DNA from: Watersipora subatra
Taxonomy: Eukaryota; Bryozoa; Gymnolaemata; Cheilostomatida; Watersiporidae
Assembly: GCF_963576615.1 (NCBI RefSeq)
Contig: NC_088717.1
Location: 34,461,023-34,525,022, forward strand
Reading direction: 5' to 3'
DNA length: 64,000 bases
Numbering within the stretch: position 1 is the first letter of the stretch; the number at the start of each line of letters is the position of its first letter. The notes beneath the pieces were generated by a model, which worked only from the letters and a program-made list of their open reading frames with translations, did no database searches and was not told the DNA's origin. Positions 12,366 through 22,740 of this stretch are shown here, piece by piece. Position numbers and translations under genes: made by a program.

Positions 12366-13164
12366 AGCATCTACATACGCTGTGATTATTTATATATTTA
12401 CACAAATATTCATACTGCCTTATATACTCAAAGTTGATTAGTTCTTTGTGGAGCAGTAAAGAATTGCAGCAGATTATTTACACTTTTAGTATGGTTCAGG
12501 AGCAGATGACTTCTTGTCATTGTTGCAAACTGGAAATTTGTTTATAAAGAGAGCTTGTTGGAAACTTTTTATTTTAGGTGCTCAAGCTTTATATTTTTAG
12601 GATGGTTATGAAAAAACTGATTCAAAATTGATTTGAGTTAAACTGTATCTAGCCCAGCTTTTGTCATGATACCTGAATGATTTCCCAACGTTCATTGCAA
12701 TTAGTAGAACCTGAATAGTTCTCACACATTTCTTTTTGTACAAAAAGTTTACTTTAATCAGCCTAACCTAAAAAATATTACACAAAATGGTAATAATATA
12801 ACGTTTCTGTAGTCAGCTTTGAGTTGGTGCACACGACTCCACAGAAAAAGATTTTTTGTGGAAGTTAGAAGACTAATTAGGAGACTTTAAGCAGGCGTCC
12901 TAATCTAAAATTTGTCTGAAAAGAAAGAACTATGTCAGCACAGTCTATCAGTAAAGGCGGGCCAAATTCAATATTTATAAAATCACTACTGCTCAAAACT
13001 ATTAGTTTGGCAAGTGTTTTAATATGATTCAGTGAATGTACGTCTCAATACTGAAAACCTACATGAATATATATTTCTCAAAATTTTTCCATTGGCAATG
13101 TGCCAGGCTAATAGCAAGGGATAGGCAACTCTCATCACTTCTCATTGTTTATAAGCTGATTTTT

Positions 13165-13360
13165 AATACCCGGTCAACGCCGGGAGGCACAGCTAGTATA
13201 TATATATAAATCTCATTGTTTGTCTATTGGCCATTTTTTGCGTGTTCAGTTATAGCAATAATGTTTTAGGAATAAACAAATTTCTTCGCATAAAATTTGA
13301 ACTATAAACCTTCAGGTCTGCAGGCGGATGCTCTATACACTAGAACAACCTATGCGCTAT
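13165..13360 (-). mobile_element. tRNA-derived SINE with GC-rich hairpin tail
   Basis: The minus-strand head near 13350-13295 has TTCTAGTGTATAGAGCATCC and TAGTTCAAATTTT, followed by an AT-rich body. It ends at TATATACTAGCTGTGCCTCCCGGCGTTGACCGGGTATT (13165-13205 region), a motif also found at 41169-41282 and 53785. Confidence 0.5.
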
Positions 13361-14043
13361 ATGCTATACAATGAAATAATTGTTTCATACTCATTACATC
13401 AAATAAAATAGGCACACTTAAAGCGTTTGGGAAAATACTATTGGTTACTTATAGCACGCTTAAAGATCATGATTGTTTGAGAGATCATTACGCGTAACAT
13501 AAAAATTATTAAGCTGGCTTCAAACACAGCTCTTATTATAGTCAAGATTCAGGCAAGCTCACATAAGTTGCTAGCTAAGTTGCTCAAATCCTTTGAGTAG
13601 TTATTTTACTACTTGTGCAACGCCATGCATTCACCTAGTACTGAACAATGCACATTCATCTGGAGACAGTGTAAATATTATGATGCACCCTTGAAAACCT
13701 ATTAAAAACCAAAATATCATTGTCAAACTAACACTTTTTTAGACAGAAATTTTGTAAAGTTAAGTTAGCCATTAGGTAACGTTAATGTTAGATTGCCATC
13801 GTAAAGCTTAAATGAAGCTAATTTTGCGCTATCTATTCTAATATAGCTAAATATTCTAATACAAGTAATGCTTTTGTTTAGCTATTTATTAAATAGCCAT
13901 AGCTAATGGTTATATGAACTAGGTCTGGAAGGCAACAGTGCAATACATACTATGAGAGTGAATAAACCACATCTTGTGTTATTATTCACTCTCATTATGT
14001 TATGTACTGTAGTTAAGTTAGCACAAAAATGTATTAGCTTTAC

Positions 14044-14177
14044 CAATTGTTGTGAAGTTTTTGATAACATCAGGTCTGCAGTCAATAATTCCATCTTGAT
14101 TGCTCTTAACAAGCTTGCTCAGTTCACAGTCTACTTCATTCTGTTCCTGGTCACTTAGATTCCCTCTTTCAACAATT
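14044..14177 (-). CDS. Gene A exon 2
   Basis: 134 nt, entered with one base (Arg71) and left with one base (G of Glu116). The acceptor is TTTCTGCAG and the donor is G|GTAAAG. It encodes 44 whole codons with an acidic helical start (LSDQEQNEVDCEL) and a DCRPDVIKNFTTI end. The NEVD motif is shared with the equivalent exon of gene B (33548-33684), which has the same entry and exit phases. Confidence 0.75.
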
Positions 14178-15362
14178 CTGCAGAAATTGCAAAAATTTCA
14201 ATTTTAACTGCTGCCAGCCAAAGTTTTTAAATTAAAGTTTGTAGTGAAAGCTATTAAATGTTTGAAAAATAATAGTCAGCCATAAACAACGGCTGAAAAT
14301 TAAAACCAGTCAAAACTCAACCCAGGTCACTTTTGGCTTTGTTAATGGTCAACCAAAGACTAACACAAACTATTGATTGTCTTTGTTTAATAATGGTCCA
14401 CAAACCAAAAGTAGACCACTCTGAAATTTATACGGAAATTGCTAGTTTAAAAAAAATCTTTAGCATTACCAGAGATAACTTAAATCAGACGCAGACCCTT
14501 AATAAAAACTGTAGAAATGTAAAAAATTATCAGACGGAGTTTTGAGCAGTCATATTCGGTGAATCAGCACTATATAAGCAGACCCATTACTTATCTTGCA
14601 CCTGATTAGACTGGTTAAAATTTTTCAACTGCAAAAAAAACGAATAATTTTGCTTTGTATTTAATATTTGATTTAGTTTTTAATCTTAATTTTGTTTCAC
14701 CAGACAATGCTAATAAAAAAAAGTCTGGTTGTATAAAAAAACATAAGCATTGTAAATTAATGGTATCAATGAAAAATTATGTTGTAAGAATTTTTTAGCT
14801 ATCGGACAGGCAAGTTATAAATGTGTTGAGTGGTTTTTGTTAGCAGGATGCAGCTATGGCAATAATGTTAGTTTCATCCTTGCCAACTCCGGCAGTCAAC
14901 AGCTAGCACCTTGCTGCGGCTCGTTTGTTTTTCAGCCAGTTATATATATATAGTAATTTATTAGCAATAATTTCATTTCACAAATAGAAATGTTTTCCAA
15001 ATTAGGTTATACAACAATAGTAAAACAAAAAAAGGGAAAAAAGCAACAGTTAGCCATTAAAATTGAATAAGTAGTCTGACAAATAGTGTTTAAAATGCCT
15101 TTCTCTGCTAAGAGAACGGATATTTGGTGGAAGATTGTTAAAGCAGCTGGCAATGACATTTTAAAAATGATTGTTAGTGATTGTATGCAATTTGTTCATA
15201 TCACATAAGTTGAAATGAGTTAAGAACCTGTAATTGTCATGTAAAAAACGAGGACACAAACCATGAAAAATCTTGAAACATTGAATTGAAGTAAAATAAA
15301 TATTTAGCATAGGCAGAGTAAGAAGACGCAGAAATTTGGAAAGATCATTTGTTGGCTTTTAT

Positions 15363-15505
15363 TTCACTAAGTCAATGTCAATAAGTCACTAAGTCAATGT
15401 CACTAATGTCACTAATGTCACTAATGTCACTAATGTCACTAATGTCACTAATGTCACTAATGTCACTAATGCCAATGTCAAAGTCACTAAGTCAATGTCA
15501 ATGAT
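15363..15505. repeat. 9-bp tandem repeat
   Basis: Units of ACTAATGTC (about eight clean copies at 15398-15470) flanked by ACTAAGTCAATGTC variants, upstream of gene A exon 2 within its first intron. Confidence 0.85.
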
Positions 15506-15785
15506 CAGTTGCCTTTTATTTCACTAAGTCAATTATTATTACTGGCTGTAAGATCGTTTTTGCAAAGTAATGCATGAACAATAGCCCAATGATGTTGTTA
15601 CGTACATTAAGCTATTACTCTTTACATCAGCGAGCTGATCATCTGACCCACTGACCAGGTGGAACATAAATTACAATATCTTATCATTTTATCAGCGTCT
15701 GGTGAGCTGTAAGACTTCACTTTATTACTTTATTATCTTCTATGTAAAACAATTAAAGAATTGAAGAATAAAATACTTTTCAAAC

Positions 15786-15997
15786 CTGTATTTTATGACG
15801 GCCAGTATAATGTCTCTGCAGCTTTCTAATGGAATGAGTCTATGACTCGTAGGTGAGTTGGCAGGTGTGCAAAAACCGGTTCGTTTTTCAGGCGGTGTTT
15901 GATAACCTCCTTGATAAGCAATTTTAGGTCTTTGCGGTGAGCTGACACGACAAGCATTTGGTCTGTTTCCTTGGAGGCTTGCGGGATAAAAATTCAT
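15786..15997 (-). CDS. Gene A exon 1: start codon, Pro/Ser-rich N-terminus, BH4-like helix start
   Basis: ATG at 15997-15995 has a purine at -3 (gctATGa). The exon encodes 70 codons plus AG, with donor AG|GTTTGA. The first ~50 residues are rich in Pro, Gln, Arg and Ser with several S/T-P sites. The last ten (RDIILAVIKY), joined to exon 2, form RDIILAVIKYRIVERG. This follows the Bcl-2/Bcl-xL BH4 pattern of R-acidic-I/L, aliphatic residues, Y-K/R, then a polar residue before K/R-G. The donor is weak in its downstream bases, but the phase match to exon 2 supports it. The homologous exon of gene B also ends in ...R|I. Confidence 0.7.
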
Positions 15998-16519
15998 AGC
16001 GTCTTTTGTTAATGATTGTAGGTGCCGGCCACGGTGTGAGTTTTCCTGCTAGGCAAAGCTACTTTTAGTAAACTGCAAATATTTTGTCTATTCAATGAAT
16101 TTAAGGAATTCAGCTAGCAATTTCAATAAAATTATTTTTATAGACAGTCTAGCTTAGTTATTTTTTAATAAAAATCTGTTTTATTTCTAGCTTACTCGCA
16201 TATTCTCAGTACAATATATGACAATGTCTGAGGGGATTGCAAAATCACTAAAATATAGTGTATTTTGTGACATAAAAATAAATATTTTTAGAAGTCACTA
16301 CAAATACAGTGTAGGTTAACTAGAAAATAAGAGACTGCCTTATTCGTAAAAAACTCAGCTTGTTGTGTAATTTTAAGCTATGCAAATGCTTGCAAAAGAA
16401 ACTCTGATTTAAAAACAAACAGCAAAAGGAGACAACTCTGCAGCAAATGATACTTTGTCAATTATGGATGATCTGACTATTGCTTTAATCTCAAAGCAAA
16501 ATTCAACAGCTTGCCATTT

Positions 16520-16769
16520 TACTACTAATATTGCATTTCTCCTATTGCAGGGGAGAGATATAAACATAGTATCATATTTTCCTTTCAATATTGCTGTTTG
16601 TTGTACATAATAACACCCAGAACATTACAGCTACCATTGCAGCTACCATTGCAGTTCTCCTATTGCACTGCAGTGCCATTTGGCTGCTAATATTGCATTT
16701 CTCAACCATCAGTACCCCTTTCTTTTTCAATATATCTTTGGTCGTGGGCTGTATGACGGGAATTTTTAG
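16520..16769 (+). mobile_element. Fragment of the large foldback element (right TIR)
   Basis: Matches 30900-31036 and, inverted, 28478-28740. Shared marks are CTATTGCA, ATTGCATTTCTC and the terminal GGTCGTGGGCTGTATGAC. Confidence 0.65.
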
Positions 16770-17689
16770 TTTTGTTTATGTATTTTTCCGCCAGCATCAG
16801 TTTTTATGAGCATATATACAAACATTTTATTTCTCTTACTGATACAAAATACACAGACACTTGAAAGCAACTGGTGCAGAAAGCACCTTAAGTTAAAATT
16901 CGGAAGCCAGTTTTCTCTTTTCGACATCCATCTACATCAACTTCATTATAAAACTTGTAATGTAAGTTCAATGTTTCTCAATTAACTAAATATTTTAGAA
17001 AATTTTATTTAACTGTCTTATATAAGTTTGCTCTTTGATTTAAGTTACATTCTTTTTGCGTGCTTAAGCCTGTAATTTAAAAATTTAGTTTTTGACAATC
17101 AGAAATGCATATAGAATGGTGCTAGACTTGCTACCATCAACTTCTCATCGTTCACCTCTACCTCAGCTGGTCCAGACAGCGTCTGCTAAGTCTTCTACTG
17201 ATTTGGCCTATATATCTCTCGTATTTACACGCTCTTATAAGATTATTTTTGTCTTCCAAGAGCTGACCTTGACATTGCTGCCAAAAATATATCTGGCTCA
17301 AATTACCTAGCAGTTATAATTTTTTCTACATCTTTAAATATCTGCATAATTAGATTTCACATGCCATGTTCAAGAGTTACCACAAAATAGTGTATATTTG
17401 TCATGCTTTTGTACATATAGCTAACTCAGGATTATGCTTTAGTCAGAAATTTTGTTGAGAAACTAGGCAACAGATGTATTTGATGCCAGATGTGCCAGCT
17501 GTATTTTTTACTAGTTATCAAAACCTATTGATTTAGACTACCTTAGCGGCTTCTCTAAGTTACGGTATTGACTGACTAAATAATTCAGTGGAAAATGCAA
17601 AAAGCCGTCTTATAGGCCTAGTTATTTAAACAGAGAGACATTGCATTCCTTATTTGTTCTTAATGCTGCAGTTTTTATTTACTTATTCT

Positions 17690-17740
17690 ATGTTTAACAT
17701 GTTAAACAAGTTAAACAAGTTAAACATGTTAAACAAGTAA
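17690..17740. repeat. Short TTAAACAAG tandem repeat
   Basis: About five 9-bp units (TTAAACATG or TTAAACAAG). Confidence 0.75.
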
Positions 17741-19639
17741 GCAGCAGTCTTGTGGTTGTTAGTTATTTTACAAGTGATAAAAAATAATGAATCAATGACC
17801 TTGTATTATCAAGAGATAATAATATAATCTTTTGTTAGATTTCCTGATTAAATTCTCAATTAATTTAGATGAAAATTCTGATTATTACCAATAATTATTT
17901 AGGATAAGATTTCTTACCCTAAGGCATGCATTCAGAAACTGATCCTGATATGTCCAAAAGTTGATACTCTTTCAACATGGTGACTTTGAACCTTTATTGC
18001 TCATCTACAGTTTATAGTATCTGTCAGAAGTTAAGCCTCTTTTTGTCATATGTGAAGCCTTGCACACTACCTTGAAATCTTGAAAACTTGCCCTGACGTG
18101 CTAAACACATTACTAGTAATTCCTTCCTAGTATCTCTTGCTTTTTGCATCAACATTAGTTTTTTTTGTGAACAGACAAAAAGGAAATGACAAGAGTACTT
18201 GTCACATTTGTAAGAAAGAGAGAATAGTTCAGGCCAGGTTACTATACGTCTGTTGTTAACAGATTGTTCAGTTTGACTGACTTGTCCAAACCAAAAGCAT
18301 GTTTGTATATATAACCTTTAATTACCACTAGTAATCATAAGCAAAATGATATGTTTGGTTGAGTGTTTTGTTTAGAGATGGTTTTGGTATAAATATTAGC
18401 ATGTCGTGTCAAGTAAAGCACTTTTCACGTTGACAAAACTTACTAGCCCAGCATTTGAGCTTACTCATAGAGTCTATAGTGTTGAATGTTTTAAATTAGC
18501 AAATAAGTTCTCAGAAATTCAGAAAACCTTGCATATAGCTGACCCCAGTTTAGCTCAACAGTTCATGATTCGAAAGCTGTGTAGGCCAGAGCAGGCAACT
18601 CCTAATAGAAGCAGTTTGTTATCTTCATCTATAGAAGAAAAACAGATGTGAACTTTATTACCATCAGTCAAATTAGATCATGAGATAAAAATAATAAAGA
18701 GTGATAAAATAAAATTATGCGAGATTGTTCTGCAGTGGAGCTTGGCAAGGTGTTGGTGTTTGATATAATGCGTAGATTTTTAGAGAAGCAGAAAGATGGT
18801 TGGCTACTCGCTAGAAAAATCTGCAGTTATACATTGTAAAAGTCATGCATGCTAATTTTTCAAACATAAAAAAATTCACGCAAATTGTTGTATTTTTAGT
18901 AGTCCTCTAACACACGAGAAGACTTGCTAGCTGTACCAGTCAGAAACTTTGGATGTCTATGATTGGCTAATCCTTGAAGATAATGCTTCTCTTTTTACTT
19001 GGATGTATTAGTTGAAAGCACCTAGCTAACAGTGTATGAAGTTATACTAGGGATTATAGCATCATTTTACAATCGTGGTTGTAACAAGTGCTCTTTCATC
19101 GGAGCTAGTACAGCATATGCATAACATAAATTTCAGAACTGTTTATCCAACAAGTGGCTCGGCTCAAAAAGGTTTCAAATGGCAGAAGTCCCTTGATGCA
19201 GTTATTGATGCTGAAAGTAAGATGACTAATTCTCTTCATTATATGCCGTGTAATATTTCCACTTTAAGACCAGATACTCTCCTTTGTGTATAAGTTTTAG
19301 TCGATTTTATTGTAAACATGTTATATCCTGATTTAGTAAACTATTAACTTAGGTAAAATTCGAGCTGTTCTAAAGCTGCATAGAAGATAATTGCAGAATG
19401 TGGTCTAACCATTAGAGTAACTATCTTAGCTGCGACCAAAATAAGAGTCTGATATGTTGACTTACATTAAAGAAGAATTCAGCTTGTCTGAATTTAAAAT
19501 GATATAAGAACTTTTTGACTACTATTTGGGAGCCGCAAGCAGAGCTATAAGCTTTGAGTTGTTTGCTCTTGGCTACAGCAAATATTAGCAATCTTTATAC
19601 TGTAAAACATAAGAGCCATGTCTATCAACCCATTTGTCC

Positions 19640-19765
19640 AAAACTACGGTTGAATGCGAGAAAAAAAAGTGGCGTGACACATGATTCGAACTCTATTATT
19701 TGGCAAAGCAGACAGGCACTCTAGTATCTGTACCACTCAATTACTGCACTCTAGTTTCTGTACCA
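19640..19765 (-). mobile_element. tRNA-derived SINE
   Basis: Minus strand: TTGAGTGGTACAGATACTAG (A-box region), GAGTTCGAATCATG (good B-box), then a tail with TAGTTTTGGACAAATG and CATGGCTCTTATG. Confidence 0.55.
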
Positions 19766-19810
19766 CACAAATATTGCACTCTAGTATCTGTACCACACAG
19801 CTACTGCACC
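19700..19810. repeat. About 36-bp tandem repeat
   Basis: Three copies of GCACTCTAGTATCTGTACCAC plus about 15 bp. It overlaps the SINE head and probably arose by duplicating part of it. Confidence 0.7.
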
Positions 19811-19988
19811 GCAGTTGAGAATACTTGTGCAGATGGTTAATACACATGATGATCTCTCACAGCATGACATACTGCTAGTGCTAATAGAACAAGAGGCCAT
19901 CTGGCTAACAATTAATATAATGTTTGAACAGCTTGTTAGAAGTCAAATAACCAGGGCTTTCTTCATAAGATTAGATGATTAAAACAGT

Positions 19989-19994
19989 TTTATT
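19989..19994 (-). promoter_or_regulatory. Putative poly(A) signal of gene B
   Basis: AATAAA on the minus strand, about 90 nt downstream of the gene B stop codon. No equally clear signal was seen within 400 nt after the gene A stop. Confidence 0.4.
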
Positions 19995-20082
19995 TACTAC
20001 ACGCATATTAATGCAACAATTAAATGATTTCAGCAACGATACTTGACAAACAGAACACCAAACATTATGACAGGTTCACAAT

Positions 20083-20268
20083 CTATTCATCAGGAGTTGT
20101 GACTTCTTTTTCTTCATCAAAGCTAAGTTCACAAGGAATGTTGAAAGCATTACCGAACACTGGTGGTTGCGCAATCACACTTGAGGCAGTATTTGTTATT
20201 TCAGCGCTTTCTTCAACTTGACAAGTCTGATCAGGTGCTTCTGGTTGCTCGGCTTTCATGGCAGCTTC
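20083..20268 (-). CDS. Gene B exon 5: acidic tail with a single FG unit
   Basis: 186 nt, 61 codons plus TAG, acceptor ACATCTGCAG. An acidic tail with many Glu contains QPPVFGNAFNIP, the same motif as the gene A repeats, and ends EVTTPDE. This shared motif in an otherwise unrelated low-complexity tail links the two genes independently of the helical core. Confidence 0.75.
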   Translation of the reverse strand, partial: EAAMKAEQPEAPDQTCQVEESAEITNTASSVIAQPPVFGNAFNIPCELSFDEEKEVTTPDE

Positions 20269-20939
20269 CTGCAGATGTTTCTTCTAACAACATCAAATTA
20301 GAAGTAGAAATAAATAGTTTTTTATTACAATTATTATATTATTTTGATAAACCACAGTTGGTGGAGGAGAGCGCTCAATATTAGTGGACTAAAAAAGTGC
20401 AAAATGTTTTTTGTCGCACCCTTCTTTAAAAGTCCTTTGGTTAGGTAATGTGGCAACATGCTACCAAACTGAAAACCTTTATGGAAAACACCTGCATCAA
20501 GCTTTGTTATTGTAATATGTGCCATTTGTGAACAATTATGAAGAGCAGACGCATTAATGCGCTTTCTTTTTTGGTATTCATATAATGGTAAAGGTGTTTG
20601 TTACTACAAATGAATTTGGTACTAACTGGTTTGAGTTTACGTCTTACTTTGGGCTTTCATATCAGAAAAGGTTTATCAAATAAAGAAGAATGCGGAGCTC
20701 TGATGGCAACTAGACAAGATGACTGTAACCAATGACATTGCTTGCTAGAGTGTAAAAGATGTAGACTTAGGACTTAATGTGGTTGCTTTTATGGCATACA
20801 TAGATTTAGATCTCTTGGACAGACCTTTTGTTAAATGTCTGTTTAGTGAAATTTTTTTATAGCATTAATCAAAGAAATATTTTCAGCATTCTTGATGACA
20901 CGCGCATTGTAAACTGAATGTTCACTCAATGGTAATCTT

Positions 20940-21085
20940 TATTATAGTCTTTACTGTGGTACGATACGAGTCTGTATGTCTGTTCGAAGCCACTGTTGTC
21001 AGTTTGAAAAAAGATTGCACGATACAAGATTTGAACTAGTGACTTTCAGTATTTTAGACCAACGATCTAACAACAGCACCAATCA
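20940..21085 (-). mobile_element. tRNA-derived SINE
   Basis: Minus strand: GGTTGATTGGTGCTGTTGTT, then TAGTTCAAATCTTG, and a tail with AACAGACATACAGACTCG. It lies in intron 4 of gene B. Confidence 0.5.
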
Positions 21086-21772
21086 ACCACCCACTAGCAC
21101 TTTTGATTAATTGTACTTATGGTTATTAAACCTGGTAATCTCTCACAACATACTAGACTGTCAAAGTACTAGTGCTCTATCGTGAAAGACAAATAAGAGT
21201 AGCTTGTTACACACTTATTCTATAAGTAACAAACAAATGATCTATTTTTTCAGACAGCAATTTAAATGATCATATGTGTTTCAGTAGTTAATTGAAATTT
21301 TTAGAGCTTAGGTCACGTTCACTTGGCAGGCAAGAAAAAATACTTCTTTTAAAATGGTCAAAATAAAACTTAAGATGTTGCAATCATAACTGTTGGAATT
21401 GACTATCAAATGTGAACAAAGCTATAGCACACTTATTAGTGTATCAAAGAATATCATTCGACTGAGCAAATTAACCCATCAGGCTTTATTTATATGAAGT
21501 TCCCATACAGTAGTAGAGTAGTGACACCTGGGTGCGCCAGTGTCAAAACCCTAGGCTGACAAGCAGGTCATGTTTCTATGGGCGCTATAGCTATGGTTCC
21601 GTGATGCAAAAGATTCTGCATACAAAGCAAAAAGAAAGCTAGACATATGAGCAAACACATGCGCAACAAGAAAAAGTCTGCTCTTTCAAGAAAGAGCAGA
21701 CCTATTAAATTTAAACTTTACCAAACTACAGTATACATGCATAAATCACGAAATAGAAAATTATGTACGTAC

Positions 21773-21910
21773 CCATTCATCTATCACCTCACTCCATTCC
21801 TCAGGTTTGCCATCGGCATATTCTATCGTCCAATTTACCAACTCTTTAGCTTTGTCATTCATTTGCCAGCTCTGAACTCGAAGCACAAGCTGGGAGGCAA
21901 GAGAGTACAC
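21773..21910 (-). CDS. Gene B exon 4: BAX-like helix and degenerate BH2
   Basis: 138 nt, 46 codons, phase 0 at both ends, with acceptor ATTTGTAG and donor TGG|GTACGT. VYSLASQLVLRVQSW leads into KELVNWTIEY and the W-(6)-W end (EEWSEVIDEW|). It is three codons shorter than exon 4 of gene A. The residues shared with A are S-x-V/L at the start, the IV/LV and T of the second helix, and D-x-P-x2-W-x2-x-I-x2-W at the end. Confidence 0.75.
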
Positions 21911-22109
21911 CTACAAATAATAACCGGTATGCTCATGATTCGATTAGACTTACTTTCATGATTTCTCTCCATTGACCTTGGTATTGTATCCTTATTCAGC
22001 TAGTATCTTCTAGTTTACAGATGACCTGTGAACTGCAAGCTTGTTCATGCAAAATTCGTAATGTACTCATCACTAAGCTCTTACTTCAAGTTAACTGATG
22101 AGAATGAAT

Positions 22110-22310
22110 GAATGAATAAATGAATAAGCAAGCTAATGGACAGATAAACAGATTATTGAATAAATTAATAAGCAAATTGATTAATTAATGAGTGAGTAAT
22201 AAAATGATAATTGGATAAAGGCAAAAATAACTGGGCATGTGACTAAATAAATTAATAAAAAAAATGAGAGAGGAGAAATGAATGAATAATTAAATAAATA
22301 TTAAATCTAT
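22110..22310. repeat. AT-rich simple sequence (AATGAATA-type)
   Basis: Imperfect 4-mer repeats (AATG, AATA) for about 200 bp. Confidence 0.7.
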
Positions 22311-22329
22311 ATAATTGTATGAGTTTCAT

Positions 22330-22450
22330 TGTTTGTCATTCATCGGTTCAGTTAGAGCGATAGAGTTTACGGAACAAAAAATCTTGAAAATCTTTTGAAT
22401 TCAAAACCTACAGGTCTGCAGACCAGCAGCTCATCTAATACACTTTCCTT
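22330..22450 (-). mobile_element. SINE-like fragment interrupted by the copia insertion
   Basis: Similar to 13210-13350: both have TCATTGTTTGTC, then on the minus strand CTGCAGACCTG and an A-box-like ATTAGATGAGC close to the copia target site. Confidence 0.45.
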
Positions 22451-22670
22451 TGTTGGACAGGAAGTAATTCAATGGACATTAACTGACTCATAGATGAGGT
22501 CAATGTTTACATGAGCCACAAGTCATCAATGTGGTTTCTTGACCTTACTTGAACCCAGGTTAATCTGTTATTGTCAAACTATTGTTTTTACATCCTATGT
22601 GTATATATATTCTGGTAGAATTGCAAATAAATCAGTTAGTCAGCATATACCTGAGAAGATATTTCCAACA
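22451..22670 (+). repeat. Copia 5' LTR
   Basis: Begins TGTTGGACAG and ends ATTTCCAACA. It contains a TATA-like GTATATATAT (22601-22610) and AATAAA (22626-22631). It differs from the 3' LTR only at 22630 (A here). Confidence 0.95.
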
Positions 22671-22684
22671 GGTTATGGGCCCAG
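22671..22684 (+). other. Copia primer binding site, half-tRNA-iMet type
   Basis: GGTTATGGGCCCAG directly follows the 5' LTR. It is complementary to the anticodon stem-loop of initiator tRNA-Met (CTGGGCCCATAACC), not to the tRNA 3' end. Drosophila copia is known to prime from such a 5' half-tRNA fragment. Confidence 0.85.
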
Positions 22685-22740
22685 TCATAGTGGCTTATTA
22701 AATTTACTACTTTACTATTTATTACTGAACTGCATCAAGC

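Larger units (their letters stand above)
7866..15997 (-). other. Gene A: five-exon gene, Bcl-2/BAX-like core fused to FG-repeat tail (gene span)
   Basis: Exons in transcript order are 15997-15786, 14177-14044, 11882-11716, 10924-10778 and 9041-7866 (212, 134, 167, 147 and 1176 nt; 611 aa plus stop). Every junction is GT-AG and phases fit: AG|A gives Arg71 and G|AG gives Glu116, while the last two junctions are phase 0. The N-terminus (about 1-55) is Pro/Ser-rich. Residues 58-227 are helical, with a BH4-like segment (61-76), a BH1-like segment (167-175) and a degenerate BH2 (Trp213-(6)-Trp220, then GSLLTEF). Residues 228-611 are low-complexity with FG repeats. Bcl-2-family proteins control mitochondrial apoptosis and usually end in a membrane helix; none is seen here. 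The Bcl-2 assignment rests on motif spacing and the intron position, so it is an inference. The exon chain itself is much firmer. It lies head-to-tail with paralog gene B. Confidence 0.75.
15998..19639. other. Intergenic region between genes A and B
   Basis: Apart from the foldback fragment and a small repeat, there are two unassigned plus-strand frames (18406-18651, 81 codons; 19075-19293, 72 codons) with ordinary composition but no recognised domain. The gene A promoter should lie just right of 15997. No TATA box stands out. Confidence 0.4.

Noticed and set aside
13290..13360. Functional tRNA gene on the minus strand
   Set aside because: A- and B-box-like parts are present, but acceptor and anticodon stems do not pair; it fits a SINE head.
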